Origin: Desulfuromonadaceae bacterium
GTDB taxonomy: Bacteria; Desulfobacterota; Desulfuromonadia; Desulfuromonadales; Desulfuromonadaceae
DNA length: 59,179 nt
Reading direction: 5' to 3'
Assembly (NCBI GenBank): GCA_016936455.1
Contig: JAFGXV010000005.1
Location: 1-59,179 of the forward strand
Made by a program: the position numbers and the translations under genes. This document shows, one piece after another, positions 16,627 to 25,432 of the stretch. The notes beneath the pieces are model-generated. The model was not told the DNA's origin. It saw nothing but the letters and a program-made list of their open reading frames with translations, and searched no databases. Numbering within the stretch: position 1 is the first letter of the stretch; each line of letters begins with the position of its first letter.

Positions 16627-17523
16627 TCAGCGCGGCGTCAAAATGGCGTCGCGACTGAGTTTCGAGTTGAGAAAAAATGCTTCGAGCTGCTCTGACTTGC
16701 GCTGCCGGATATCGTCTTTCAGCTCGGCGAGAAAAGCTTCGAACTGCTCAATCATCTCCAGCAGGGCATCGCGATTATCCAGCGCGATATCGCGCCACAT
16801 GACCGGATCGGAGGAGGCGATGCGGGTAAAATCACGAAAGCCGCCAGCCGAATACTCAAGAATATTTTCCGGATACTGGTCATAGCTGCTGACGGAATTC
16901 ACCAGGGCATAGGCAATCATGTGGGGCAAGTGGCTGATGGCCGCCAGAATGCGGTCGTGTTTAACCACGTCCATCAGGACCACGTCACTGCCCGCCATCT
17001 GCCACAGTCGGGTGATCACTTCCAAGGCCTGAGGGTTCGTCCCCTGGGTCGGCGTCAGGATACAGCGTTTGGAACGATACAACTCGGCAAAGGCGGCCTC
17101 AGCACCACTTTTTTCCGTTCCGGAAATGGGATGGCCAGCCACGAACCAACGTCGCGCAGCCTCGGCCAGGGGCTCAATTGCTTCGACGACCGTGCCTTTG
17201 ACACTGCCGGTATCGGTGAGAATTGCCGTCGATTTCATGACCGGCAGCACAGAGGCGGCGACTTCGGCCATGCGTCGCACCGGCACGGCAAGGACAACCA
17301 CATCCGCATCGGCCACCGCGTCACGGCAACTGCCAGCCACCTCATCGACAATCCCGAGCTGCTTCGCGCGCATCAGATTGTCGCCATCAGCATCCCAGCC
17401 GATTACCCGACCAACACAGCCGCTGCGTTTGAGAGCCAATGCCAGCGAACCACCAATCAGACCGACACCAATGACACAAAGGCGCGACAGAAAAAAACCG
17501 TCCGTGCTGTGCGTAGCATTCAT
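16627..17523 (-). CDS. tyrA: Prephenate dehydrogenase
   Basis: 298 residues. The N-terminal NAD-binding motif is GVGLIGGSLALAL. The catalytic histidine region VAGHPISGTEKSG and the helical C-terminal dimer domain (HDRILAAISHLPHMIAYALV) are present. It oxidatively decarboxylates prephenate to 4-hydroxyphenylpyruvate for tyrosine. No ACT domain is attached. The start lies only 2 bases below the pheA stop, so the branch enzymes for Phe and Tyr are coupled. Confidence 0.95.
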   Translation of the reverse strand: MNATHSTDGFFLSRLCVIGVGLIGGSLALALKRSGCVGRVIGWDADGDNLMRAKQLGIVDEVAGSCRDAVADADVVVLAVPVRRMAEVAASVLPVMKSTAILTDTGSVKGTVVEAIEPLAEAARRWFVAGHPISGTEKSGAEAAFAELYRSKRCILTPTQGTNPQALEVITRLWQMAGSDVVLMDVVKHDRILAAISHLPHMIAYALVNSVSSYDQYPENILEYSAGGFRDFTRIASSDPVMWRDIALDNRDALLEMIEQFEAFLAELKDDIRQRKSEQLEAFFLNSKLSRDAILTPR

Positions 17524-17525
17524 GA

Positions 17526-18596
17526 TCAGCGGGCTCGCGGATAGGAGCCAAGGACCTTGAGGAACTGGCAGGAGTGTTCCAGCTCGGCTACGGCCTCTTT
17601 CAGGGGAGACTGCTGGATGTTGCCATCCATATCCAAGAAGAAAATGTACTCCCAGGCCCGCTTTTTCAGCGGCCGGCTTTCGATCTTGGACAGATTGATG
17701 GCGCGCTTGCTGAAAGGTTCCAGCATCCGCAACAGGACACCGGGTTCGTCTTTGACACAGAACATGATGCTGGTCTTGTCATGGTCACCCGGCTCCGGCG
17801 ATTCAGCGCTGACCACCAGAAAACGCGTCACATTGTTGGGATTGTCCGCGATATTCGACTTGACTTGCTGCAGGTCGTACTGAGCGCCGGCTCGCGCACT
17901 GGCAATGGCCGCGGACTCCTTGTCGGCGGCAGCCATCTGCGCCGCGGCAGCCGTGCTGGAGACATCCAGCAGGGGAATATCGGACAGGTTTTCCTCCAGC
18001 CAGCGGCGGCACTGAGCCAGGGCCTGGGGATGGGAGTAGACCCGCTTCACATCCTCCATGCGCCCGGACAATGACAACAGATCGTGGGAGATCTCCAGCA
18101 GAATCTCGGCATAAATCTTCAGCTCCGTCTCCATGAACATGTCCAGGGTATGGGTCACCACCCCCTCATTGGAGTTTTCCACCGGCACCACGCCATAGTG
18201 CGCCCGCCCCCGAGCGACCTCCTCAAACACGGCCGGAATGCTTTTCTGCGGGACCAACTGGGCTGACATGCCAAACTGCTGCATGGCTGCGACATGAGTA
18301 AAAGTGGCCTGAGGGCCAAGAAATGCCACTTTCAACGGTTGCTCCAACGACAGGGAGCCAGAGATAATTTCGCGGAAAACACGCCGTACGGCATCCGGCG
18401 GGAACGGTCCGCTGCTGCGAGACTGAAGACGCTCAAAAATAGCCTGCTCACGACTGGGCACATAGAAGGCGCGCTGGCTGTCCTTCTTCGCTTCCCCGAC
18501 GCGCATCACAACACGAGCCCGTTCGTTGAGCAGGTCGAGAATCTGATCATCGAGGTGATCAATGGTATCGCGCAGACTTTTCAGTTCATCCGCCAC
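17526..18596 (-). CDS. pheA: Chorismate mutase / prephenate dehydratase (P-protein)
   Basis: 356 residues from GTG 18596 (GGGAG, 7 bases upstream). Residues 1-85 are an AroQ chorismate mutase (LRDTIDHLDDQILDLLNER). Residues about 90-270 are prephenate dehydratase, with the NNVTRF catalytic motif. Residues about 275-350 are an ACT domain, with ESRPLKKRAWEYIFF, through which phenylalanine usually inhibits the enzyme. It opens the minus-strand block that continues to ihfB. Confidence 0.97.
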   Translation of the reverse strand: MADELKSLRDTIDHLDDQILDLLNERARVVMRVGEAKKDSQRAFYVPSREQAIFERLQSRSSGPFPPDAVRRVFREIISGSLSLEQPLKVAFLGPQATFTHVAAMQQFGMSAQLVPQKSIPAVFEEVARGRAHYGVVPVENSNEGVVTHTLDMFMETELKIYAEILLEISHDLLSLSGRMEDVKRVYSHPQALAQCRRWLEENLSDIPLLDVSSTAAAAQMAAADKESAAIASARAGAQYDLQQVKSNIADNPNNVTRFLVVSAESPEPGDHDKTSIMFCVKDEPGVLLRMLEPFSKRAINLSKIESRPLKKRAWEYIFFLDMDGNIQQSPLKEAVAELEHSCQFLKVLGSYPRAR

Positions 18597-18703
18597 GGCG
18601 TTCTCCCTTTTCTATAATACGGCTTGTGGGCCAATGTTCTATTAAAGCGGAGAATGTACCTTAACAGGTCAATAATAGCAATGGTGTACAGCCGATCGCT
18701 CCG

Positions 18704-19120
18704 TTACTCGCCGATGATCTTGACCAGGACCCGTTTACGGCGTCGTCCATCGAATTCACCGTAAAAAATCTGCTCCCAGGGACCGAAATCCAGCTGCCCG
18801 TCACTGACAGCCACCACGACCTCGCGTCCCATGATCTGACGTTTTAGATGGCCGTCGGCATTGTCTTCATAGCCATTGTGGTGATAAGAAGAAATCGGTT
18901 CATGGGGCGCCAGCTTCTCCAACCAGAGTTCAAAATCATGATGCAGACCGGCTTCATCATCATTGATAAACACCGAGGCAGTAATATGCATGGCATTAAC
19001 CAGACACAGGCCCTCACATATGCCGCTTTCACGCAGGCAGGATTCAACCTGCGGCGTAATATTGACAAATCCCACGCGTTGCGGGAGTTCAAACCACAGT
19101 TCTCGACGAAACGACTTCAT
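18704..19120 (-). CDS. YjbQ/UPF0047 family protein
   Basis: 138 residues from ATG 19120 (AGGAGAGGAG upstream; longer in-frame forms lack support). It is a whole-length UPF0047 domain, with the conserved [12 protein letters not shown] and the histidine-rich [19 protein letters not shown] region, ending in [14 protein letters not shown]. coli YjbQ has been reported to have thiamine phosphate synthase activity, but the physiological role in other bacteria is unclear. It stands alone, divergent from the Bax-like gene. Confidence 0.9.
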   Translation of the reverse strand: MKSFRRELWFELPQRVGFVNITPQVESCLRESGICEGLCLVNAMHITASVFINDDEAGLHHDFELWLEKLAPHEPISSYHHNGYEDNADGHLKRQIMGREVVVAVSDGQLDFGPWEQIFYGEFDGRRRKRVLVKIIGE

Positions 19121-19228
19121 GCTTACGGCTCCTCTCCTGCTCATTCTGCGGTACCGCACCAATCCACTCAACTTTATGCCGCTGATTCAACAACTTGCAA
19201 TCCGATCTGTCCTGTGATAGGGTGCTGC

Positions 19229-19248
19229 GCCGGTGACTGGTAACCGGC
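19229..19248. repeat. Inverted repeat between the divergent YjbQ and Bax-like genes
   Basis: GCCGGT and ACCGGC arms of 6 bases flank an 8-base spacer, roughly midway in the 206-base gap between the two divergent starts. It could be an operator. No strong promoter boxes are visible nearby. Confidence 0.3.
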
Positions 19249-19326
19249 TTGCTATCTGCGAAAAAACTCGAAAATATCATAACAAAACTAAACACTTAGG
19301 CAGAGAAGTTCTTCTAAAAGATTGAC

Positions 19327-20292
19327 ATGACCTATCGTTTTTCCCTTCTAACGCTACTCCTGACGTTTTTCCTGCTCTGCGGTTGCGACATCAGCCTAAC
19401 GCCTTCCGCGCAGCAGGGCCCGCAGCTCAAACCACACTCGTTTGCCGAGCTTCAACAGTGGTTTGACGAGTTGAACTACCATTGGGAGACACTTGACCAG
19501 GGCGTGCCGCTGTTTCAACTCCAATCACTGCCGAATGATCTGCATCAGGTTCAGAGCGTACGCTTGAAGAAAAAACTTTTTTTTCTTAGCCTGTTGCCGA
19601 TGGTTCTTTTCAACAACGAACAGATCCGGGCACAACGACGGCAACTGAAAGAGATTTTGGCCGAAGCCGATCAAACCGGACAGCTGTCGGAACGCGACCA
19701 GCAATGGCTGGAAAAAATCTGCCGCCAGTACAAATGCAAGGGCGACCCGCTCACCGACAAGAAACTGCGCAGCACGCTGCTGGGGCGCGTCGACATCGTC
19801 CCGCCTGAGCTGGTTCTTGCCCAGGCGGCCAATGAATCCGGCTACGGCACCTCTCGCTTTGCACGGCAGGCCAACAACCTGTTTGGAGAATGGACATTCA
19901 CCCCGGGCACCGGTCTCGTCCCCAAGGGACGCCCAGAAGGGGCCCGCTACGAAGTGCGCATCTTCAAAGACCTCATGGCGTCAATCCGCTCCTACATGAG
20001 CAATCTCAACACCCATCCAGCCTATCAGGAGCTGCGCCGTCTGCGTCGGGAACTGCGAAAGCAAGGACTTCCCCTGTCCGGCAACCAACTCGCCGCCGGT
20101 CTGCGCAACTACTCCACACGCCGCGATGAATACGTCGATGAAATTCGCGAGATGATCCGTCACAACCGGCTCTGTCAGGTAGCGGACCTCGGCTGGCGGG
20201 ACGAGCAGCATCTGGCGCGACGCGCTCAAGACATCTTCCCAAATCGTCAACTCAGCGCGCGTCCGCAGAAGTTCCATCGTCTCTCGCTCTGA
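19327..20292 (+). CDS. Bax-like lipoprotein with glucosaminidase domain
   Basis: 321 residues. The N-terminus is a lipoprotein signal (hydrophobic core, LLCGC, lipid on Cys 20 or so). Residues about 135-280 form a glucosaminidase (mannosyl-glycoprotein endo-beta-N-acetylglucosaminidase, Bax-type) domain. The expected catalytic glutamate is in AQAANESGYGTSRFA, and NNLFGEWTF follows. It probably trims peptidoglycan glycan strands from the periplasmic side. It ends 20 bases from the convergent polysaccharide deacetylase gene. Confidence 0.88.
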   Translation: MTYRFSLLTLLLTFFLLCGCDISLTPSAQQGPQLKPHSFAELQQWFDELNYHWETLDQGVPLFQLQSLPNDLHQVQSVRLKKKLFFLSLLPMVLFNNEQIRAQRRQLKEILAEADQTGQLSERDQQWLEKICRQYKCKGDPLTDKKLRSTLLGRVDIVPPELVLAQAANESGYGTSRFARQANNLFGEWTFTPGTGLVPKGRPEGARYEVRIFKDLMASIRSYMSNLNTHPAYQELRRLRRELRKQGLPLSGNQLAAGLRNYSTRRDEYVDEIREMIRHNRLCQVADLGWRDEQHLARRAQDIFPNRQLSARPQKFHRLSL

Positions 20293-20312
20293 GAACACTC
20301 CCGGCGCACGGA

Positions 20313-21353
20313 TCAGGGATGGATCCAGAGCTGGCTGAACCAGTACCAGTAGCGGCTGTCACGACTCTGCGCCGTCAGGGTATATTTATTGCGGCGCCCG
20401 GCCAGAGGGCCGAGAGCCCTGACCCGATAAACCCCCTTCTCTTTATCGACAACTTCAATCGCTGGCTGGTCCTGCCCCTGGACGTAGCATTTCAATGTTG
20501 AAATCGCAACATCCGCACAATCCAATCGAAACAGCAATTCCGGAGGATCGTTCTGCTGTGCGATCAGGGGTGACTGCGGCGACAAAACCTCAACCGGCAG
20601 TGGCCGCATCATCAGCTTGCTGCGAAAGCCGTTCAGCGTGGCGTACGCCCCCCCCATGGGAAAGCGGGGCAAAGCATAGCGTGCGGAAGTCGGCCCGACC
20701 GGGCCGGATTGCTGGGCAAATGCCGCGTCAAAATCCAGGGCAGCAGCCAGATCCATCAGCTCCGGTGAATACTCGCCATAGGGGTAAGCCAGCAGCGCGG
20801 GCCGATCCCCCAACTCCTGCTGGCATTGCTGCTGGGCCTCGACCAGGTCGGCCCGTGCCCATTCATGCCACTGCTCCAGTGTCATGTTTTCCTTGCTGAC
20901 AAAATAGGGATGCGTACTCGAATGGTTGCCGATTTCTACCCCTTCGGCATGCAGCTCGCGCAGTTCATCCCAAGTCAGATAACTCCCCGCCCCCACTGCG
21001 GCGGTATTGACAAACAGAGTGACCGGATAACCATACCGGCGCAGCAGAGGCATGGCCCCCGTCAGGAAACTTCGGTAGGCATCATCCACCGTCAGAGCCA
21101 CACAGCGCTCGGGCAGTGCCTCATCGGCTTTCAATCGCCGGGCAATTTCCCCAGCCGTCAGAACGTGAAAATGATTCTTTTTCAGATAGTCGAGTTGGGC
21201 TTCGAAAACCGTAATCTCGACATTAGTCGATGGGTAGCGCTGATCGCCAAAGCGATGATAGACAAAGATCGTCGCAGACGGACTGACCGATGCGGCAACA
21301 GACTGAACACTGAGCAGCAACAAAGCCCAGAGTACGATAGCAATTCGATACAT
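20313..21353 (-). CDS. Polysaccharide deacetylase family protein, exported
   Basis: 346 residues from ATG 21353, which starts one base after the stop of the upstream RSH gene (TGATATG), so translation is coupled. A signal peptide covers about residues 1-22. The NodB/CE4 deacetylase domain shows the VYHRFGD entry motif, TVDDAYRSF (catalytic Asp and metal Asp) and the zinc motif GNHSSTHP (HxxxH). A C-terminal region of about 90 residues looks like a beta domain of unknown role. The substrate is probably an N-acetylated cell-surface polymer. Confidence 0.88.
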   Translation of the reverse strand: MYRIAIVLWALLLLSVQSVAASVSPSATIFVYHRFGDQRYPSTNVEITVFEAQLDYLKKNHFHVLTAGEIARRLKADEALPERCVALTVDDAYRSFLTGAMPLLRRYGYPVTLFVNTAAVGAGSYLTWDELRELHAEGVEIGNHSSTHPYFVSKENMTLEQWHEWARADLVEAQQQCQQELGDRPALLAYPYGEYSPELMDLAAALDFDAAFAQQSGPVGPTSARYALPRFPMGGAYATLNGFRSKLMMRPLPVEVLSPQSPLIAQQNDPPELLFRLDCADVAISTLKCYVQGQDQPAIEVVDKEKGVYRVRALGPLAGRRNKYTLTAQSRDSRYWYWFSQLWIHP

Positions 21354-21354
21354 A

Positions 21355-22830
21355 TCAGTTCGCAAGGTCATCCTGCGCAAGGGGTTCGGAAGGCTGATCC
21401 CCGCGCACACGGCTGCGCAGATAGCGGCGAAGACTGTTTCGCGCTTTGGGCGTGGCTGCCCAATCAAGCCACTTCGGCAGGATCACCGGTTCAGGAACGG
21501 TTTCAATTTTGACCTGATCGCCGTCCATCAGTTTGGTTTTAAGCAGCCGGGTCTGGCCATTGATACGTGAACGAAAGGCATGCAGGCCGAGGTCCTCGTG
21601 GATAGCAAACGCGAAATCCAGAGCGCTGCTCCCTTCCGGCAGCGTCATGACCTGACCCGTCGGCGAATACACCTGAATCGCCGACGAAGCCAGCCGCAGG
21701 CGCTCGGTGTCGAACACGGATTCGCCATCAAGCAGACTGCGCATCAGTTCAGCAAAATTCTGTTTGCGGAATTCAAAGCCAGGAGCCAGGACGCCAGACT
21801 CATTAAAGCGGGCAAGCTTACGCGTCGTGATCTGAATGCGCAACCGGTACTCCCCGGACTGAACAGTCGTTTTGATGGCCTGATAACCGTACTGGGATGG
21901 CGTATGGAGATGATCGCGCAATTTTCCGGTAATCGGCCGGAAAAGCCGGTGCAGAATCCCGAGAGCCAAATAGGCATCCATGGTTGCATCCACCAGCACA
22001 TCGATGGTGTAGAGGGCCGCAACACCGCGGGTCATGTTCAGAACACTCTCGCGGCTGAAAGAACGCCAGCTGTCTTTGAGGACCACGGTCAAGTGATTGC
22101 GGTTAAACTCAGCCTGAACCGCAGAACGGATACGCCCCAGATTGGCTTCAGACTGCCGGCGCACCTCAGCCAGTCCCCGCTGGTACCGGTGCGCACGACG
22201 GGGATACAGCACTTCCAGCGACAGGGACTCAAGTTCATCCGCAACGCGACGCATTCCCAGATGTTTGGCCAGAGGAATATAAACTTTGCGCGTTTCTTCG
22301 GCGATCAGAACCTGTTTTTCCGGCTTGAGCGCTCCGATGGTCCGCAAATTATCGACCCGGTCCCACAACTTAAGACACAGAACGCGAATATCTTCTATCG
22401 CAACCAGGATCTGCTTGCGGTAGGTTTCTTCCTTCATCGCCTTGCGGTTGAACTTCACATCCTCAACCTTGGTCAGGCCATGAACCAGCAGGGCCACCTC
22501 GTCCCCGAACACGGCTCGAACTTCTTCCAGCGTAACCGGTGTGTCTTCCACCACATCGTGAAGCAGCGCCGCCATGATTGAGGCAAAACCCATCCAGTTC
22601 CGCGCCGCCAGATGGGCAACACGCAGCGGATGAAAAAAGTAAGGCTCACCGGACTTTCGATATTGCTGGGCGTGAGAACGCTGAGCCAGCGCAAACGCCG
22701 CATGCAGCTTGTCAATACCCTGATCCAAGGCCTCTTCAGACAGGCTGCCGCCATGATGGGTCACCAGAAGCTCGGTAATCTCATTCATCAACCGTTGCAT
22801 CGCCTGATTGTTTACGACCGCTTTTTCCAT
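21355..22830 (-). CDS. RSH (RelA/SpoT homologue) with intact HD hydrolase and degenerate synthetase domain
   Basis: 491 residues from ATG 22830. The hydrolase site looks complete: RKSGEPYFFHP, ALLHDVVEDT (HD at 91-92, ED at 95-96) and LWDRVDNLRT. The synthetase region has lost its hallmarks: the usual YQSLHT is YQAIKT, EVQIRT is LRIQITT, and the MHRIAEEGIAAHW block is not recognisable. A TGS domain follows (VYSPTGQVMTLPEGSSALDFAFAIH), but the zinc-finger and ACT regions are missing, leaving the protein about 230 residues short of Rel. It is probably a (p)ppGpp hydrolase or nucleotide sensor only. It sits between a HIT gene and the deacetylase gene. Confidence 0.85.
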   Translation of the reverse strand: MEKAVVNNQAMQRLMNEITELLVTHHGGSLSEEALDQGIDKLHAAFALAQRSHAQQYRKSGEPYFFHPLRVAHLAARNWMGFASIMAALLHDVVEDTPVTLEEVRAVFGDEVALLVHGLTKVEDVKFNRKAMKEETYRKQILVAIEDIRVLCLKLWDRVDNLRTIGALKPEKQVLIAEETRKVYIPLAKHLGMRRVADELESLSLEVLYPRRAHRYQRGLAEVRRQSEANLGRIRSAVQAEFNRNHLTVVLKDSWRSFSRESVLNMTRGVAALYTIDVLVDATMDAYLALGILHRLFRPITGKLRDHLHTPSQYGYQAIKTTVQSGEYRLRIQITTRKLARFNESGVLAPGFEFRKQNFAELMRSLLDGESVFDTERLRLASSAIQVYSPTGQVMTLPEGSSALDFAFAIHEDLGLHAFRSRINGQTRLLKTKLMDGDQVKIETVPEPVILPKWLDWAATPKARNSLRRYLRSRVRGDQPSEPLAQDDLAN

Positions 22831-22914
22831 ATTGCTTCCCGCTGGACCCATTGCAGCCACCGACTTTCTGCCGTTTCAACCTGAGCGGATCAACCCGCCA
22901 CGTTCAACCTGCGC

Positions 22915-23259
22915 CTATCCCGGAGGCCACTGCATGGCACGACCGGCCAGCAGGTGGAAATGCAGGTGATCAACTGCCTGACCGCCATCCTGATGACAAT
23001 TATTGACGACACGATAACCGCGATCGGAAAATCCCTGTTCATGAGCCAGCTGTGCCGCCACCTGAAGAATATGCCCGAGGCACGCACCATCCTCCGCCGT
23101 TACATCCGCCAGACTGGCCATGTGTTTTTTGGGAATAATAAGCAGATGAACCGGCGCTTTCGGGTCAATATCCTTGAAGGCCATCACCCGATCATCGTCA
23201 TAGACAACCTGCGCCGGAATTTCTCCCCGGACAATTTTACAAAAGAGACAACTGTTCAT
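22915..23259 (-). CDS. HIT-family nucleotide hydrolase, HinT-like
   Basis: 114 residues from ATG 23259 (GGGAG, 8 bases upstream). It starts MNSCLFCKIVRGEIPA, as usual for HinT, and carries the histidine triad VDHLHFHLLAGR. HinT enzymes split AMP-lysine and other purine nucleoside phosphoramidates. The first 23 bases overlap the end of the ATPase gene upstream. Confidence 0.94.
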   Translation of the reverse strand: MNSCLFCKIVRGEIPAQVVYDDDRVMAFKDIDPKAPVHLLIIPKKHMASLADVTAEDGACLGHILQVAAQLAHEQGFSDRGYRVVNNCHQDGGQAVDHLHFHLLAGRAMQWPPG

Positions 23260-25432
23260 TCTGACCACTCCCTTCTTTTTTTCGCTCGATACTGCGCGGA
23301 CGCGTTTCATCGAGATTAATCACATGCCAGCGGCGCTGAGCGGCAAGACGCTGCAAGCGCTCGTCATGCGACGCCAGAATCAGCTGATGATCCGACGCCA
23401 GTCGCTCCAGAGCATCAACCATCCGCACCAGACGTTTGCCATCGAGATTGATCAGGGCATCATCGAGAAAAAACGGCAACGGTTTTCCATGACTGACGAA
23501 ACGACTGAGAGCCAGGCGAATCGACAAACAAACCACTTCAAAGGTTCCCCGACTCAGCTGATTGATGGGGATCCAGCTGCCTGAACGGTTTTTGACCTGC
23601 AACGGCTCCCCATCACTGATCTGAACAGCACGGTAATAGTTTTTAGTCGCCGTTTTTAGATAGTGACCGATCTCGTCTTCAAAACGCTGTCGATGCTGCT
23701 GCTGGAATCCGGCCAGTCCCTCATCCAACAACTCAACCGTTTTCAGCAGCACCTGCTTGCGTTGCGCCAGCCTCCCCTTCTCTTCACTGAGGTGATGAAT
23801 CCTCGCCTGCACGTCAGAATGAGGTGCCAGACGATCCAGCAATACAGCCTCTTCGCGCAACAGGGCCAGCAGTCGGTTCTCATCCTGCTTCAAAGCCTCG
23901 GCATGCTGCTGAAGCCGCTGCATGGCTCCGGGCAGATCTTCGGGCTGCAGATGTCCCGACAGCGAATCGACAGCCTCCCGCATCTCCGGCCTCGTCACAG
24001 CACCTACCGGCACGGTACCACTGCCGCCCGTTTGAGCGCCCGCCCCCTGCCGCAACAGACTCAAGCGCTCATAAACCGGCTTCATGACCAGCAGCTGTTT
24101 CTGCAATCGTACCCGTTCAACCGCCGACGCTGAAAAACCTAGGCGCTCGAAATCATCATCCAGCTGCTGAAGCTGGAACTGATCGTCATCTCGCTGCTGC
24201 TGTAAAGGAGCAATTTTCTCACGCAACAGTTTCATCTTGCCATGGACCTGACGATAACGCCAGCCCCACACCAGCCACAAAATGACACTGAGGGCAGAGC
24301 AGACCGACAAGCCCACCAGCCAGCCGGGCATGGCAGAAAGCCACCATCCCGCAGCGGCCAGAACAATCGCAAACACAGACAGAAACAGCGCCGGCTTCAG
24401 TGACGGCACCTTGCAGGACTGCAACTGCTGACGCAGCGGCAGCACCGCGGACTGAACACTGACCATATGCTGTCGGATATCATCGGACTGCGCCAGCAAT
24501 TCGGGCAACTGCGCAGGCAGCTCTGTCGGCAAACCCGCCGCACCGAGCTGCTGCTCGAGCCGCCTGATCTCATCTGCGATATCAGACCCTGGTTCGAACT
24601 CCGAAGCGGCTGGCGAAGGCAACAGCTGTTCTTCGGTGCCTCTCTGCTGCCACTGATCCTCGATCCAGTCGAGATAGTCCCGTCCCTGCTTCAACTCATC
24701 ACGTCGCGCAGCAAGGTCTTGTTGCAACAGGGCAATATCCCCATACAACCGATCAAGCTCAGCGATAATCTGAAGCTGCTCTCCGTGCTGCTGTGTGGCC
24801 TCCAGCAGTGTCTGTTCGACAGTCTCCAGCTGACGCGGAGTTGAAGACAATCGGTACCAAGGCACGTCATTCGTCAACGCCGCGCAGTCCTCCTTCAATG
24901 CCCGCAGGATCAGCCCGCTGTCGCTGCTGGTCAAGCCCGAAAAAAGAACCCGCAGCTGGGCACTCAACCCCTCCTCATCCTGAGGAAAACTGTTTTGACC
25001 GGCAAACAGAGAGGCCCGGAACAGAGATTCGTCACTCACCCCCAGCAGATCCCTCAACAACTGGCTGTACTGTTGCTGGGTCTCCGAGTAGCTGCCGTAA
25101 ACCAGAGTCGCTTCAAACAGGTCCTTCCACCAGTAGAGGGCATTGGACTGCTGAACCCGGATCTGATCTCGTGAAAAATCCCGCTCGAAGTGGAAATTTT
25201 GGCCCTGCTCCTCGAACAGCAGACCCACCTGAGCAAGCTGAGAGCGCCCCCAGCTGCGATAGCGCTGTTTGTCCCGAAGACCGAACAGCACCGCCACCAC
25301 AGCCGCCAGCAGAGTCGACTTGCCTGACTCATTGCTCCCCGTAATCAGGTTCAGCCCCCGCCTGAACTCGATACTGCGCTCAGAAAAACAGGCGAAATTT
25401 TTCAGTTCAATGCGACGTAAGATCATGGTCAT
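23237..25432 (-). CDS. YhaN-like SMC-type ATPase with central membrane hairpin
   Basis: 731 residues. The Walker A motif is ITGSNESGKSTLLAA (about 31-44). At the C-terminus an ABC-signature-like LSRGTFEVVCLSIRLALS precedes the Walker B FFLDDALINLD and the H-loop ILASHDERL. Long coiled coils flank two hydrophobic segments (about residues 347-392), so the coils emerge from the membrane, as in B. subtilis YhaN. These proteins are relatives of Rad50/SbcC and normally pair with a Mre11/SbcD-like nuclease. The partner gene overlaps by 4 bases upstream, but its nuclease site is broken. Confidence 0.85.
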   Translation of the reverse strand: MTMILRRIELKNFACFSERSIEFRRGLNLITGSNESGKSTLLAAVVAVLFGLRDKQRYRSWGRSQLAQVGLLFEEQGQNFHFERDFSRDQIRVQQSNALYWWKDLFEATLVYGSYSETQQQYSQLLRDLLGVSDESLFRASLFAGQNSFPQDEEGLSAQLRVLFSGLTSSDSGLILRALKEDCAALTNDVPWYRLSSTPRQLETVEQTLLEATQQHGEQLQIIAELDRLYGDIALLQQDLAARRDELKQGRDYLDWIEDQWQQRGTEEQLLPSPAASEFEPGSDIADEIRRLEQQLGAAGLPTELPAQLPELLAQSDDIRQHMVSVQSAVLPLRQQLQSCKVPSLKPALFLSVFAIVLAAAGWWLSAMPGWLVGLSVCSALSVILWLVWGWRYRQVHGKMKLLREKIAPLQQQRDDDQFQLQQLDDDFERLGFSASAVERVRLQKQLLVMKPVYERLSLLRQGAGAQTGGSGTVPVGAVTRPEMREAVDSLSGHLQPEDLPGAMQRLQQHAEALKQDENRLLALLREEAVLLDRLAPHSDVQARIHHLSEEKGRLAQRKQVLLKTVELLDEGLAGFQQQHRQRFEDEIGHYLKTATKNYYRAVQISDGEPLQVKNRSGSWIPINQLSRGTFEVVCLSIRLALSRFVSHGKPLPFFLDDALINLDGKRLVRMVDALERLASDHQLILASHDERLQRLAAQRRWHVINLDETRPRSIERKKEGSGQNEQLSLL

